A DNA stretch of 38,069 nucleotides. It comes from Rubrivivax sp. (GTDB taxonomy: Bacteria > Pseudomonadota > Gammaproteobacteria > Burkholderiales > Burkholderiaceae_C). The notes under the pieces are model-generated. The model was not told where the DNA came from. It searched no databases and was given only the letters and a program-made list of their open reading frames with translations. The position numbers and the translations under genes are program-made. Location: positions 1-38,069 of the forward strand of contig JAIXTY010000193.1 in assembly GCA_027483705.1 (NCBI GenBank), written 5' to 3'. Position 1 is the first letter of the stretch. Every line of letters starts with the position of its first letter. Below are positions 1-10,908 of the stretch, piece after piece.

Positions 1-1
1 C

Positions 2-1489
<1,488 letters not shown>

Positions 1490-1681
1490 GTCTCGCCGCC
1501 CGGCCCCTCGTGGCGCCAGCCCGGCGCGGCGCCCGGCGCGCCTGGAAACGCAACACCCGGTAACGCCGGGGCCCTCTGCGGCACATGTCGCTAAAGCCGG
1601 CGGGTGGTGCTGCCGACAATGTCGCGGTACACGCGAGCCGTGCCCATCCTGGCCATCGCGGGGCCTGTCGGAGAACCCCAC

Positions 1682-3436
1682 GTGACCTTTTCCTTCCTGT
1701 CCGTGCCGCGACGGCACGTCCTGTCGGCGCTCGCCGCGCTGGCGCTGGCCGCCTGCGGTGGCGGTGGCGGCGGCGGTGACAGCGGCACTTCGCCGCCGCC
1801 GCCGGTGGTCGAGACGCCGCCCACGCGCACCGAGGCCGCCCGCTTCCTGGCCCAGGCCAGCATGGGGCCCACCGAAGCCGCTGTCGACCGCGTCGTGGCC
1901 CTGGGCTACCGCGGCTGGATCGACGAGCAGCTGGCGCGCCCGGCCGTCTCGCACCGTGCCCACTGGGAAGCGCGCGACGCCGAGATCCGCGCCGCCACGC
2001 CCACCAGCGCCGCCGGCGCCGACCAGGTGTTCGAGAGCTTCTGGAAGCAGGCCGTCACCGGCGAGGACCAGCTGCGCCAGCGCGTCGTGTGGGCGCTGTC
2101 GCAGATCTTCGTCATCTCGATGGCCGACGACGCGGTGGGCAACAACCCGCGCGCCGTCGCTGCCTGGCTGGACATGCTCGGCGACAAGGGCTTCACGAAC
2201 TACCGCGAGCTGCTGGAGAGCGTGTCGCGCCATCCGATGATGGGCACCTACCTCTCGCACCTGCGCAACCAGAAGGCCAGTGCCCGCACGGGCCGCGTGC
2301 CCGACGAGAACTATGCGCGCGAGGTGATGCAGCTGTTCTCCATCGGCCTGGTGGCGCTCAACGAGGACGGCACGCCGCGCCTGTCGGGCGGCAGCGCCGT
2401 CGAGACCTACGACAGCGCCGACATCAGCGGCATGGCGCGCGTGTTCACCGGCTGGAGCTGGGCCTGCCCCGAGTGGCCGGCCGACGCCTGCTTCAGCCAG
2501 GGCAGCTCCAGCGGTCTGTCCGACCCCGACCGCATCTTCAAGCCGATGCTGGCCTACCCGCAGTTCCACGCCACCGAGGAGAAGACCTTCCTCGGCACCA
2601 CGATCCCCGCGCAGACCGCGCGCAGCGACCCGGAGACCAGCCTGCGCATCGCGCTGGACACGCTGGCCAACCACCCGAACGTCGGCCCGTTCATCGGCCG
2701 CCAGCTGATCCAGCGCCTGGTCACCAGCAACCCGAGCCCGGCCTATGTGCGCGACATCGCCCGCGTCTGGGCCAACAACGGCAGCGGCGTGCGCGGCGAC
2801 CTGAAGGCCGTCGTGCGCGCGATCCTGCTGCACCCCGAGGCGCGCGCGGCGGCCACCGACACCAGCGGCAAGCTGCGCGAGCCGGTGCTGCGGCTGGCCG
2901 CCTTCCTGCGGGCCTACGGCTTCCGCAGCGACACCGGCTGGTGGCGCGTGGGCAACACCGACAACCCGGGCACCTCGCTGGGCCAGACGCCGATGCGCTC
3001 GCCCTCGGTGTTCAACTTCTACCGCCCCGGCTACGTGGCGCCGGGCACCGCCAGCGCGGCGCGCGGCCTGTCCGCGCCCGAGATGCAGATCGCGCACGAG
3101 ACCAGCGCCGCCGGCTACGTGAACTTCATGCGCGACGCCGTGTCGCAGGGCGTGGGCGCCAGCAACACCATCGGCGGCGTCGCGCGGCGCGACATCCAGG
3201 CCGACTGGACCGCCGAGCTGGCCGTGGCCACCGACGCCGGCGCGCTGGTGGACCGCGTATTCGCGCGGCTGCTGCCGCACACGACGCCGATGCCCGAGCT
3301 GCGCGCCGATGTCGTCGCGGCCGTCGGCGCCATCGCCATCCCCACCAGCGGCAGCACGGCCACGGCGCTGCGCAACCGCCTCAACGCGGCCCTCCTGCTG
3401 ACGCTCGTCAGCGCCGAATTCCAGGTGCAGCGATGA
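1682..3436 (+). CDS. DUF1800 family exported lipoprotein
   Basis: A 584-residue protein of the DUF1800 family, whose molecular function is not established. I chose the GTG at 1682 because GGAGAA lies 8 nt upstream and because it opens directly into a lipoprotein signal: Arg10-Arg11, a hydrophobic stretch, and the lipobox LAAC with Cys25. A glycine run and a proline run follow the cysteine as a linker. Longer starts exist (ATG 1619, GTG 1604) but would bury the signal peptide. Family-type blocks include FLAQASMGPTE near the mature N-terminus, NYAREVMQLFSIGL in the middle, IGRQLIQRLV, and SVFNFYRPGY near the C-terminus. Its stop overlaps the next start as ATGA, so translation of the two is coupled. 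DUF1800 and DUF1501 genes commonly occur side by side; the pair is probably one envelope-associated unit. Confidence 0.93.
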   Translation: MTFSFLSVPRRHVLSALAALALAACGGGGGGGDSGTSPPPPVVETPPTRTEAARFLAQASMGPTEAAVDRVVALGYRGWIDEQLARPAVSHRAHWEARDAEIRAATPTSAAGADQVFESFWKQAVTGEDQLRQRVVWALSQIFVISMADDAVGNNPRAVAAWLDMLGDKGFTNYRELLESVSRHPMMGTYLSHLRNQKASARTGRVPDENYAREVMQLFSIGLVALNEDGTPRLSGGSAVETYDSADISGMARVFTGWSWACPEWPADACFSQGSSSGLSDPDRIFKPMLAYPQFHATEEKTFLGTTIPAQTARSDPETSLRIALDTLANHPNVGPFIGRQLIQRLVTSNPSPAYVRDIARVWANNGSGVRGDLKAVVRAILLHPEARAAATDTSGKLREPVLRLAAFLRAYGFRSDTGWWRVGNTDNPGTSLGQTPMRSPSVFNFYRPGYVAPGTASAARGLSAPEMQIAHETSAAGYVNFMRDAVSQGVGASNTIGGVARRDIQADWTAELAVATDAGALVDRVFARLLPHTTPMPELRADVVAAVGAIAIPTSGSTATALRNRLNAALLLTLVSAEFQVQR

Positions 3437-5025
3437 AACCGTCCGACAAGATCCACCCCGTGCCCGTGCTCGACGCCACGCTGCGCGGCGGCCGCCGCGT
3501 CTTCCTGCGCCAGGCCGGCGCGATGGGCCTGCTGGCCGGCGCCGGCGCGCCGCTGGCGCTGAACCTGCTGGCCGCCAGCGAGGCCGCGGCGCAGACCGCC
3601 GGCGACTACCGCGCCATCGTCTGCCTGTTCCTGTTCGGCGGCAACGACAGCTTCAACATGGTGCTGGCCACCGACACCAGCAGCTGGAACGCCTACAGCA
3701 CCACGCGCAACCAGGCGCCCGACTCGATCGCGCTGCTGGCGCCGGGCACGGCGCCGGTGGCCACGGCCGCGGCCGGCTCGCCGGCGCGGCTGGGCGGCGT
3801 GCTGCCGATCGCGCCCATCGACGCGCAGGGCCGCAGCTTCGCGCTGCACCCGCTGCTGTCGGCCCTGGTGCCGCTGTTCGACACCGAGCGCCGGCTGGCC
3901 ATCCTGCCCAACATCGGCCCGCTGGTGCGCCCCACCACGAAGGCGCAGTTCGTGCTGCCCAGCCACCCGCGGCCGGCCAGCCTGTTCTCGCACAACGACC
4001 AGCAGAACACCTGGCAGGCCCTGGGCCCCGAAGGCTCGACGCTGGGCTGGGGCGGCCGCATCGGCGACGTGCTGGCCTCGGGCAACACGCGGGCGGCGTT
4101 CACCACGATCTCGGCCTCGGGCAATGCCGTGTTCCTGGCCGGCAACAGCGTGCGCCAGTACCAGCTGGGCACGAACGGCGCCACGCGGCTGGCCGCCGAC
4201 ACCGCCGGCCGCACCTTCGGCTCGGCCGAGGTCACCACGGCGCTGGAGCGCATCGTCTCGCGCAGCCGCGGCACGCACGTGTTCGAGGCCGACCTGGCGG
4301 CCGTCTCGCAGCGGGCCATCGAGGCCGAGGCCCTGCTGCGCTCGACGCTGCCCGCCGCCGGCATCGCACCCTTCGGCACGCCGCCCGCCAGCGGCAGCTA
4401 CAACCCCTCGAACGACCCGCTGCTGCGCTACACCAGCCCGATCACGGGCACGGTCGGCGTCAACAACCTGGCGCAGCAGCTGCAGGTCGTGGCGCGCATG
4501 ATCGACGCCGGCCGCCGCGGCCTGACGGGCGTGCGCCGCCAGGTGTTCTTCGTCAGCATGGGCGGCTTCGACACGCACGACCTGCAGAACCGCAACCACA
4601 GCGACCTGATGGCGCGCCTGGGCCACGCGCTCAACTACTTCGACGGCGTGCTCGGCGGGCTGGGGGCACGCGGCAGCGTCACCACCTTCACGGCCAGCGA
4701 CTTCGGCCGCACCTTCACGAGCAACGGCGACGGCACCGACCACGGTTGGGGCTCGCACCACTTCGTGATGGGCGGTGCGGTGCGCGGCGGCAACCTCTAC
4801 GGGCGCTTCCCGGTGCTGGCCACGAAGAACGCCACGAACAACAACTTCGACGGCAGCGCCGACCAGCTGGGCAACGGCAGCCTGCTGCCCGGCACCAGCG
4901 TCGACCAGCTCGGCGCCACGCTGGCGCGCTGGATGGGCCTGTCCGACAGCCAGGCGGCGGAGATCTTCCCGAACCTCGCCAACTGGGACGCCGCCAGCCG
5001 CAACCTGGGCTTCCTCACCGCCTGA
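3433..5025 (+). CDS. DUF1501 family protein, Tat-exported
   Basis: A 530-residue protein of the DUF1501 family, which is related in fold to alkaline phosphatases and sulfatases; its substrate is unknown. The ATG at 3433 overlaps the stop of the DUF1800 gene by four bases (ATGA). The N-terminus carries a twin-arginine-like signal (GRRVFLRQ, then a hydrophobic stretch ending in EAAAQT), so a folded or metal-loaded protein probably crosses the membrane. Family blocks are FLFGGNDSFNM just after the signal, GGFDTHDLQNRNH around residue 380, and FTASDFGRTFTSNG with GTDHGWGSHHF soon after. The Asp and His residues in these blocks are the plausible metal ligands. The gene ends 6 nt before the convergent AraC-type gene, with no clear terminator between them. 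Confidence 0.94.
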   Translation: MKPSDKIHPVPVLDATLRGGRRVFLRQAGAMGLLAGAGAPLALNLLAASEAAAQTAGDYRAIVCLFLFGGNDSFNMVLATDTSSWNAYSTTRNQAPDSIALLAPGTAPVATAAAGSPARLGGVLPIAPIDAQGRSFALHPLLSALVPLFDTERRLAILPNIGPLVRPTTKAQFVLPSHPRPASLFSHNDQQNTWQALGPEGSTLGWGGRIGDVLASGNTRAAFTTISASGNAVFLAGNSVRQYQLGTNGATRLAADTAGRTFGSAEVTTALERIVSRSRGTHVFEADLAAVSQRAIEAEALLRSTLPAAGIAPFGTPPASGSYNPSNDPLLRYTSPITGTVGVNNLAQQLQVVARMIDAGRRGLTGVRRQVFFVSMGGFDTHDLQNRNHSDLMARLGHALNYFDGVLGGLGARGSVTTFTASDFGRTFTSNGDGTDHGWGSHHFVMGGAVRGGNLYGRFPVLATKNATNNNFDGSADQLGNGSLLPGTSVDQLGATLARWMGLSDSQAAEIFPNLANWDAASRNLGFLTA

Positions 5026-5031
5026 CGCGGC

Positions 5032-5886
5032 TCAGCCCAGCCCCGCGCGCCGCCAGGCGCGCGGCGTCATGCCGAAGCGGGCGCGGAACACGCGGTTGAA
5101 GTGGCTCTGCGTGCGCCAGCCGCAGTCGACCGCGATCTCGGCCACCGGCCGCGTGTCGTGGCGCAGTCGGCGCGCCGCCTCGCTGCAGCGCAGCTCGTTG
5201 ACGGCCTCGGTCCAGGTGCGGCCGGTCTCGCGCCGGAAGAAGCGGCTGAAGGCCGCCGGGCTGACGTGCGCCCGGCGCGCCGCCTCGGCCAGCGGCAGCT
5301 CGGTGTGCAGCTGGCGGTGCATCCACTCCAGCACGCGGTCGATGCGGCGCAGCGGCTCGCCGGCGCCACGCGGCCGCGGCACGCCCTGCGCGGCCAGCGG
5401 GCGCAGCTCGGCCGCGTCGGCCTCGATCAGCGCCGCGAACACCTGCATCAGCAGCGCCAGCCGGGCGGCGGCGCCGGCACCGTCCATGGCCGCCAGCGCC
5501 GCCGTCAGGCGCCCGTGCGTGCGCCCACCGATGGCCAGGCCGCGGCCGGCGCGGGCCAGCACGGCCTGCAGCGGGGTGAGTTCCGGCAGCAGGCCGGCCT
5601 CGGCCAGCGCGGGCGGAAACTGCACCACACGCGCCCGGTAGGCCGGCTCGCCGCGCGCGGCGCGGCCGCTCCAGTGGTGCGGCAGCCATGGGCCGACGAG
5701 CACCAGGTCGCCGTCGGCGAAGGGCTCGACGTGGTCGCCCACGAAGCGCAGCCCCTGGCCACGCTCGACCCAGGTGAGCTCGGCCTGTGCATGGCGGTGG
5801 CGCCCGCCGCCGAAGGCCCGCAGCTCCAGCGCCAGGAAGCGGAAGCTGCCGCCCGGGTGGTGAACTGGCTCTTCGATGACCTTCAT
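5032..5886 (-). CDS. AraC family transcriptional regulator
   Basis: A 284-residue one-component regulator. The N-terminal half looks like a cupin-type sensor: a His-rich block (GGGRHRHAQAELTW) followed by FADGDLVLVGPWLPHHW, which is typical of AraC sensor barrels. The C-terminal 100 residues form the double helix-turn-helix DNA-binding domain, with EAARRAHVSPAAFSRFFRR as the first helix pair and the AEIAVDCGWRTQSHFNRVF signature followed by GMTPRAWR. I chose ATG 5886 because upstream codons in this frame are noncoding in style and extend into the leader of the divergent gene. The gene is divergent from an esterase/GH92 pair across 128 nt, so it probably controls that pair and perhaps itself. 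The inducer cannot be read from the sequence; a sugar or aromatic ester is plausible. Confidence 0.92.
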   Translation of the reverse strand: MKVIEEPVHHPGGSFRFLALELRAFGGGRHRHAQAELTWVERGQGLRFVGDHVEPFADGDLVLVGPWLPHHWSGRAARGEPAYRARVVQFPPALAEAGLLPELTPLQAVLARAGRGLAIGGRTHGRLTAALAAMDGAGAAARLALLMQVFAALIEADAAELRPLAAQGVPRPRGAGEPLRRIDRVLEWMHRQLHTELPLAEAARRAHVSPAAFSRFFRRETGRTWTEAVNELRCSEAARRLRHDTRPVAEIAVDCGWRTQSHFNRVFRARFGMTPRAWRRAGLG

Positions 5887-6014
5887 CGGGGCATTGTGCT
5901 GCGCATAGAGGCCGCTGCAGAGCTGATCCGGGTCATCCACGGCTCGCCAGCGCGGGGCGGCGCGCCGACACTGCACGCCCGGGGCCCGCACCGAGATGCC
6001 CCGAAGGACCACCC

Positions 6015-6956
6015 ATGCCTCTCGACGACGTCAACCGCCGCCGCCTGCTGGCCGCCGGTGCCCTGCCCCTGCTGGGCCTCGCCGGCGGCGGCTGCGCCAG
6101 CACGCCCGCCCCGCTGCCGCGCGTGGCGCAGGGGCGGATCGAACGCATCGCCGACATGCCGTCGCGCCACGTCGCGCCGCGCCACGTGGACGTGTGGCTG
6201 CCCGCCGGCTACGACGGCACGCGGCCGCACGCCGTGCTGTACATGCACGACGGCCAGATGCTGTTCGACGCCGCCACCACCTGGAACAAACAGTCATGGG
6301 AGGTCGCGCCGACGGCGCAGCGGCTGATCGACGCGCAGGCGCTGCCGGATCTCATTGTCGTCGGCGTGTGGAACACCGGGCCGACCCGCTTCAACGAGTA
6401 CTTCCCGCAGGGCTTCATCGAGCACGTGCCCGAGGGCCCGGCGCGGCAGGTGCTGATGACCCGCGGCTTTGCCACGCGCCCACCGCTGGCCGATGCGTAC
6501 CTGCGTTTCCTGGTCGAGGAGCTGAAGCCCGCCATCGACGCACGCTTCCGCACGCGGCCCGGGCGCGAGCACACGGCCATCGCCGGCAGCAGCATGGGCG
6601 GGCTGATCTCGCTGTACGCGCTGTGCGAACACCCGCAGGTGTTCGGCGGCGCGGCCTGCCTGTCGACGCACTGGATCGGCGGCTTCGAGCGCAACGCCGA
6701 GATTCCGGCCGCCGGCCGCGCCTACCTGCGCCGCAAGCTGCCGCCGCCAGGGCAGCACCGCCTGTACCTGGACCGCGGGACGACCGAGCTCGATGCGCTG
6801 TACGACGAGGCTCAGGCCCAGGTCGACACGCTGATGCGCGAGCGCGGCTTCGGGCCGCCCACCTTCGTGTCGCGTGTGTTCGAGGGCGAGGGCCACAACG
6901 AGCGGGCCTGGGCGAAGCGGCTGGAGCTGCCGCTGCGCCACGTGCTGGGCCGCTGA
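6015..6956 (+). CDS. Esterase D/CE1-like alpha/beta-hydrolase, putative lipoprotein
   Basis: A 313-residue hydrolase of the putative esterase family that includes esterase D, Fes and CE1 carbohydrate esterases. The nucleophile is Ser193 in GSSMGG; the GEGHNERAW block near residue 294 supplies the likely catalytic His. LYMHDGQMLFD near residue 75 is a typical core block of these enzymes. The N-terminus has an NRRRLL stretch, a hydrophobic core and Cys27 in a weak lipobox (AGGGC), so it is probably an exported lipoprotein, possibly Tat-dependent. AAGGA lies 7 nt before the ATG. One base separates its stop from the GH92 mannosidase start, so the two are co-translated. This context suggests removal of acyl groups from a glycan that the mannosidase then trims; this is inference. 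The substrate is not identifiable from sequence. Confidence 0.88.
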   Translation: MPLDDVNRRRLLAAGALPLLGLAGGGCASTPAPLPRVAQGRIERIADMPSRHVAPRHVDVWLPAGYDGTRPHAVLYMHDGQMLFDAATTWNKQSWEVAPTAQRLIDAQALPDLIVVGVWNTGPTRFNEYFPQGFIEHVPEGPARQVLMTRGFATRPPLADAYLRFLVEELKPAIDARFRTRPGREHTAIAGSSMGGLISLYALCEHPQVFGGAACLSTHWIGGFERNAEIPAAGRAYLRRKLPPPGQHRLYLDRGTTELDALYDEAQAQVDTLMRERGFGPPTFVSRVFEGEGHNERAWAKRLELPLRHVLGR

Positions 6957-6957
6957 G

Positions 6958-9138
6958 ATGCAGCGCGTGCTCACCCGGCTGCTGGCCGGCCTGCTGCTGC
7001 TGGCGCTCGGCGCCCCGGCTGCGCACGCGGCGGCCGACCGCGACCCGGCACGCTGGGTCAACCCCTTCATCGGCACCGACGGCACCGGCCACGTCACGCC
7101 GGCCGCGGCCGTGCCCTTCGGCATGCTGATGCCGGGCCCCGACCACGCTGATCGCGGCTGGAGCTACAGCAGCGGCTACCAGTGGCGCGCGCCGCAGGTG
7201 CTGGGCTTCTCGAACACGCACATCAGCGGCGCCGGCATTCCCGAGCTGGGCGATGTGCTGCTGATGCCGGCGCAGGGCCGGCCGTGGGGGCCGGCCACGA
7301 CCACGTTCGCCACCGCACCCGACAAGCGCAGCGAACGCGCCTCACCCGGCTTCTACACGGTGCGGCTGCCCGCGCACGGCGTGACGGTGTCGCTGACCAC
7401 CACGCCCAAGGTGGCGCTGCACCGCTACCGCTTCGACCGAGGCGGCCCGGTGCAGGTGCTGGTGGACCTGCAGCACGGCCTGCACTTCGTCGAAGGCCCG
7501 CGTGTCGTGCGGGCCGAGTGGCAGTTCGACGAACGAACGGGCGAATTGAGCGGCACGGTCTGGAGCCGCAACTGGGTCGAGCGCGAGGCCAGCTTCGTGC
7601 TGCGTTTCGACCGCCCGGTGCGCCGCGTGCAGCGGCTCGACGCGCGCGCGGGCGAGCACGCACCGCGCCTGCTGCTGGACTTCGACCTCGGCACCGCGCG
7701 CGAGCTGCACGCCCGCGTGGCGATGTCCACGGTGGACGTGCCCGGCGCCCGCGCCAACCTGGCCACCGCCGACGGCCTGGGCTTCGAGCCGGCGCGGCAA
7801 CGCGCCCGCGCCGACTGGAACGCGCTGCTCGGCCGCCTGCAGCTGGACGCGCCGCCGCGCGAGAAGCGCATCCTCTACTCGGCCCTGTACCGCAGCCTGG
7901 TGCACCCGAGCGAGATCGCCGACGCCGACGGCCGCGTGCGCGGCCCCACCGGGCAGGTGGTCGCCGCGCCGGGCGGCCGCTACTACAGCACGCTGAGCCT
8001 GTGGGACACCTTCCGCGGCGTGCACCCGCTGCACACGCTGCTGGTGCCCGAGCGCGTGCCGGGCTTCGTGCAGACGCTGCTGGCCCACCACCGCGCGATG
8101 GGCTACCTGCCGCTGTGGACGGCCTGGGGCCGCGAGACCCACACGATGATCGGCAACCCCGCGCTGCCGGTGATCGCCGACGCGCTGGCCAAGGGCCTGG
8201 ATGCCGGCGTCGACCACGCCGACGCGCTGCGTGCGATGATCGAGACCTCGACCCGCGAGCGTCCGCAGGCACCGCCCTGGGCGCAGCGCGGCTGGGCCGA
8301 GCTCGATCAGTTCGGCTACCTGCCCTTCGACCGCGTGCCGGGCGAATCGGTGAGCCTGACGCTGGAGCTGGGCATCGGCGACGACGCCGTGGCGCGCGTG
8401 GCCCGGCAGCTGGGCGACGAGGCCACGGCGCGCCGCTTCGCGCAGCGCGCCGCCGGCTGGCGCCACCTGTGGGACGCCCAGACGCAGCAGATGCGCGGCA
8501 AGGACAGCGCCGGCCGCTGGCGCGAGCCCTTCGACCCCCTGGTGCCCACCAGCCCGATGAACAACCCGGGCGACTACACCGAGGCCAACGCCTGGCAGTA
8601 CACGTCGACGCCGGCGCTGCACGACGTGGCCGGCTTCGTGCAGGCCCTGGGCGGCGAGGCCGCGCTCGAGGCCTGGCTGGACCGCTTCTTCTCGACGGCC
8701 TCGCTCGGCGACAACAAGCACCTCGGGCAGGAGGCCATGATCGGCCAGTACGCGCACGGCAACGAGCCCAGCCACCACATCGCGTGGCTCTACAGCTTCA
8801 CGGCGCGGCCCGACAAGGGCCACGCGCTCGTGCGCCGCATCGCCCGCGAGTTCTACGGCGACGGCCCCGACGGCCTGATCGGCAACGACGACTGCGGCCA
8901 GATGGGCGCCTGGCGTGTGCTGGCCGCGCTGGGTCTGTACCCGGTGATGCCGTCCCGCGGCGAATGGGTGCTGGCGCCGCCGCTGCTGCGCGAGGCGCGG
9001 CTCAAGGTGCCGGGGCGGCCAGCGCTCGTCATCCGCGGCGGCACGGGCACGGCGCCGCAGCTCGACGGCCGCGCACTCGCCGTGCGCGGCACGCCGCACG
9101 CCGAGCTGCTGCGCGGCGGCGTGCTGCAATGGCGCTGA
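6958..9138 (+). CDS. GH92 family alpha-mannosidase, exported
   Basis: A 726-residue glycoside hydrolase of family GH92, a group of calcium-dependent inverting exo-alpha-mannosidases, mostly alpha-1,2. An ordinary Sec signal peptide ([11 protein letters not shown], cleavage near AHA-A at residue 24) places it in the periplasm or outside. The mature protein starts with the family block [15 protein letters not shown]. Further blocks are [46 protein letters not shown] (Glu603, the candidate acid) and [18 protein letters not shown] (Asp644/Asp645, the candidate base region). The length is normal, so the gene looks intact. It follows the esterase by one base and precedes the nitroreductase-fold gene by 34 nt. 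The likely role is trimming of mannose from glycans or glycoproteins in the environment, under the divergent AraC regulator. Confidence 0.95.
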   Translation: MQRVLTRLLAGLLLLALGAPAAHAAADRDPARWVNPFIGTDGTGHVTPAAAVPFGMLMPGPDHADRGWSYSSGYQWRAPQVLGFSNTHISGAGIPELGDVLLMPAQGRPWGPATTTFATAPDKRSERASPGFYTVRLPAHGVTVSLTTTPKVALHRYRFDRGGPVQVLVDLQHGLHFVEGPRVVRAEWQFDERTGELSGTVWSRNWVEREASFVLRFDRPVRRVQRLDARAGEHAPRLLLDFDLGTARELHARVAMSTVDVPGARANLATADGLGFEPARQRARADWNALLGRLQLDAPPREKRILYSALYRSLVHPSEIADADGRVRGPTGQVVAAPGGRYYSTLSLWDTFRGVHPLHTLLVPERVPGFVQTLLAHHRAMGYLPLWTAWGRETHTMIGNPALPVIADALAKGLDAGVDHADALRAMIETSTRERPQAPPWAQRGWAELDQFGYLPFDRVPGESVSLTLELGIGDDAVARVARQLGDEATARRFAQRAAGWRHLWDAQTQQMRGKDSAGRWREPFDPLVPTSPMNNPGDYTEANAWQYTSTPALHDVAGFVQALGGEAALEAWLDRFFSTASLGDNKHLGQEAMIGQYAHGNEPSHHIAWLYSFTARPDKGHALVRRIAREFYGDGPDGLIGNDDCGQMGAWRVLAALGLYPVMPSRGEWVLAPPLLREARLKVPGRPALVIRGGTGTAPQLDGRALAVRGTPHAELLRGGVLQWR

Positions 9139-9139
9139 G

Positions 9140-9153
9140 GCCCCTGCAGGGGC
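9140..9153. repeat. 14-bp perfect palindrome after the GH92 gene
   Basis: GCCCCTGCAGGGGC is a perfect inverted repeat with no loop, one base after the GH92 stop and 20 nt before the next ATG. It could be a protein-binding site or a chance result of GC-rich sequence. There is no T-tract, so it is not an intrinsic terminator. Confidence 0.3.
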
Positions 9154-9172
9154 GCACACGGCCGCCCGGAAC

Positions 9173-9856
9173 ATGACCCTGACACCGCCCCCCGAGATGC
9201 AGCCCCTGGCGGGCTGGCTCGAGCGCCCCGACGCCGAGTTGCTGGCGCGCGCCCAGGCCTTCCGCGCCCAGATGGCGCTGCGCCGCACGGTGCGCGAGTT
9301 CTCCCCACGCCCGGTGTCGCGCGAGCTGATCGAGCAGTGCCTGCTCGCCGCCGGCAGCGCGCCTTCGGGCGCCAACCAGCAGCCCTGGTTCTTTGCCGTG
9401 ATCACGCAGCCCGAGCACAAGCGCCGCGTGCGCGAGGCCGCCGAGGCCGAGGAACGCGCCTTCTACGCCGGCCGCGCGCCGGGCGAATGGCTCGAGGCGC
9501 TGGCGCCGCTGGGCACCGACGCCAGCAAGCCCTTCCTCGAGACGGCGCCGGTGCTCATCGCCGTGTTCGCGCAGAAGTACGGCCTGCGCGCCGACGGCAC
9601 GCGCTTCAGCCACTACTACGTGCCCGAGAGCGTGGGCATCGCCATCGGCTTTCTCGTGGCGGCGCTGCACCAGGCCGGGCTCGCGACGCTCACGCACACG
9701 CCCAGCCCGATGGGCTTTCTCACCACGCTGTGCGGCCGGCCCGACAACGAGCGGCCCGTGGTGCTGCTGGTGGCCGGGCACCCGGCACCGGGCTGCCAGG
9801 TGCCGGTGGCCGGCGGCATCAAGAAGCCGCTGGAGGCGATCGCGCAGTGGCTCTAG
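9173..9856 (+). CDS. Nitroreductase-fold flavoprotein, similar in layout to iodotyrosine dehalogenases
   Basis: A 227-residue FMN-dependent oxidoreductase of the nitroreductase fold. The N-terminal block [13 protein letters not shown] holds the Arg residues that bind the FMN phosphate, and [13 protein letters not shown] is the second FMN-contact motif. The central segment ([23 protein letters not shown]) and the end block [19 protein letters not shown] resemble the iodotyrosine-deiodinase/BluB-like branch more than NfsA/NfsB. The substrate cannot be assigned. ATG 9173 is the only start that keeps the whole domain. No signal peptide is seen, so it acts in the cytoplasm. It may be read through from the GH92 gene, 34 nt upstream. 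Its stop overlaps a short hairpin shared with the convergent caspase-like gene. Confidence 0.88.
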   Translation: MTLTPPPEMQPLAGWLERPDAELLARAQAFRAQMALRRTVREFSPRPVSRELIEQCLLAAGSAPSGANQQPWFFAVITQPEHKRRVREAAEAEERAFYAGRAPGEWLEALAPLGTDASKPFLETAPVLIAVFAQKYGLRADGTRFSHYYVPESVGIAIGFLVAALHQAGLATLTHTPSPMGFLTTLCGRPDNERPVVLLVAGHPAPGCQVPVAGGIKKPLEAIAQWL

Positions 9857-9869
9857 CCGGGGCCCGGCT
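9855..9869. terminator. Short hairpin between convergent genes
   Basis: AGCCGG and CCGGCT flank a 3-nt loop and overlap the last bases of both the nitroreductase-fold gene and the caspase-like gene. There is no T-tract on either side, so intrinsic termination is doubtful. Confidence 0.3.
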
Positions 9870-10792
9870 CAGGGCCGGAAGGCCGGCGCCGCCGCCAGCG
9901 CCGCGGCCTCGGCCGGCGGGCCCAGCACGAAGAGGTTGGGGCTCTGGCTGGCCGGCATCGCGGCGCGCACCTGCGCGTGCAGCTGCGCCCAGCTGCCGGC
10001 AAAGCGGCCGTGGTTCCAGGTGCGCAGCACCTGCTCGGTGAAGGCGCCGTTGTGCTCGCCGTCCATCGAGAACTGGTTGTCCTGGCAGCCCGAGATCAGC
10101 AGCACCGCCGGCTTGAAGGGCCCGGTGAGCGTGAGCGCCTGTGCCGCCGGGCCGCTGACGGCCACCTGCGCCAGCGCGGCGTCGGGGTCGTCGGTGCGCG
10201 CGGCCGCGGCGGCCTTGAACACGGCCGACTGCAGCGCGTCGTACTGCGCCTGGTGGGCGCCGTAGACGCGCATCGCCACGGCGTCGGGCATCAGGCGCAC
10301 GCGCTGGCCCGGCGGCGGGGGCGGCGGCAGGCGGGCGCGCGTGACGCTGCCGCTGTGGCAGCTGTCGGACAGCACCACCACGCGCACACCGCGCGCGAAG
10401 CGGCTGAGCTCGAGGTAGAGCTCGTCGTCGATGAGCTGCCCGTCCCACAGGCACCAGGTCTCGTCCTTGCGGTCGGGTTCGTCGCGGTTGGTGTCGGGCA
10501 CCTGGCCGCCGTGGCCCGAGAAGGTGAGCAGGAAACGGTCGCCGGCCTTCAGCGCCTTGGCGGCGGCCCGCATCGCCTTGAGCAAGGCCGCCCGCGTGCC
10601 CTTCTTGGTGAGCAGCACGGTGGGCGCGAAGCCCTGCTTCTTCGCCAGCGCGGCGAGGTCGCGCGCGTCGTTCTCGCAGGCGGCCAGCGGGCCGTCCCAG
10701 CCCTCGTAGTGCGCCGCGCTGACGCTGTTCAGGCCCACGTGCATCGACAGCGCGCGGGGCTTCGGGGCGGAGGTCTTCTTCGCGGTGGCCAT
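9869..10792 (-). CDS. Caspase-like (C14, metacaspase-type) cysteine peptidase
   Basis: A 307-residue protein of the caspase/metacaspase superfamily. The catalytic dyad is intact: His94 in LTFSGHGGQ and Cys145 in LSDSCHSGS. The N-terminal block ([12 protein letters not shown], then [20 protein letters not shown]) is the usual start of a bacterial p20 domain. The acidic stretch [14 protein letters not shown] after the His would lie in the substrate pocket, as expected for peptidases that cut after Arg or Lys; this specificity is inference. A proline run (six residues) follows the Cys region and separates a less conserved C-terminal part. I chose ATG 10792 because AAGGA lies 8 nt upstream; the longer frame has no better site. 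No signal peptide, membrane segment or fused sensor domain is seen. It is divergent from the MATE gene (116 nt) and has no defence-type neighbours. Confidence 0.92.
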   Translation of the reverse strand: MATAKKTSAPKPRALSMHVGLNSVSAAHYEGWDGPLAACENDARDLAALAKKQGFAPTVLLTKKGTRAALLKAMRAAAKALKAGDRFLLTFSGHGGQVPDTNRDEPDRKDETWCLWDGQLIDDELYLELSRFARGVRVVVLSDSCHSGSVTRARLPPPPPPGQRVRLMPDAVAMRVYGAHQAQYDALQSAVFKAAAAARTDDPDAALAQVAVSGPAAQALTLTGPFKPAVLLISGCQDNQFSMDGEHNGAFTEQVLRTWNHGRFAGSWAQLHAQVRAAMPASQSPNLFVLGPPAEAAALAAAPAFRP

Positions 10793-10908
10793 CGGGTGGT
10801 CCTTCGGGGTGTCGTCGGGGGCTGCGATCATGCGCCTCGGGCCCCGTGGTGCGCATCCCTAGCGGCCGGCTCCGTCTCGATCCGATCTGCCGCCCGTTCC
10901 ACCGCCCG

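Noticed and set aside
1556-1570. Possible terminator after metH (CCCGG/CCGGG)
   Set aside because: Only a 5-bp stem and no T-tract.
2089-3432. Upstream extension of the DUF1501 frame into the DUF1800 gene
   Set aside because: The extension is Arg/Ala-rich shadow; the Tat-like signal begins at the ATG at 3433.
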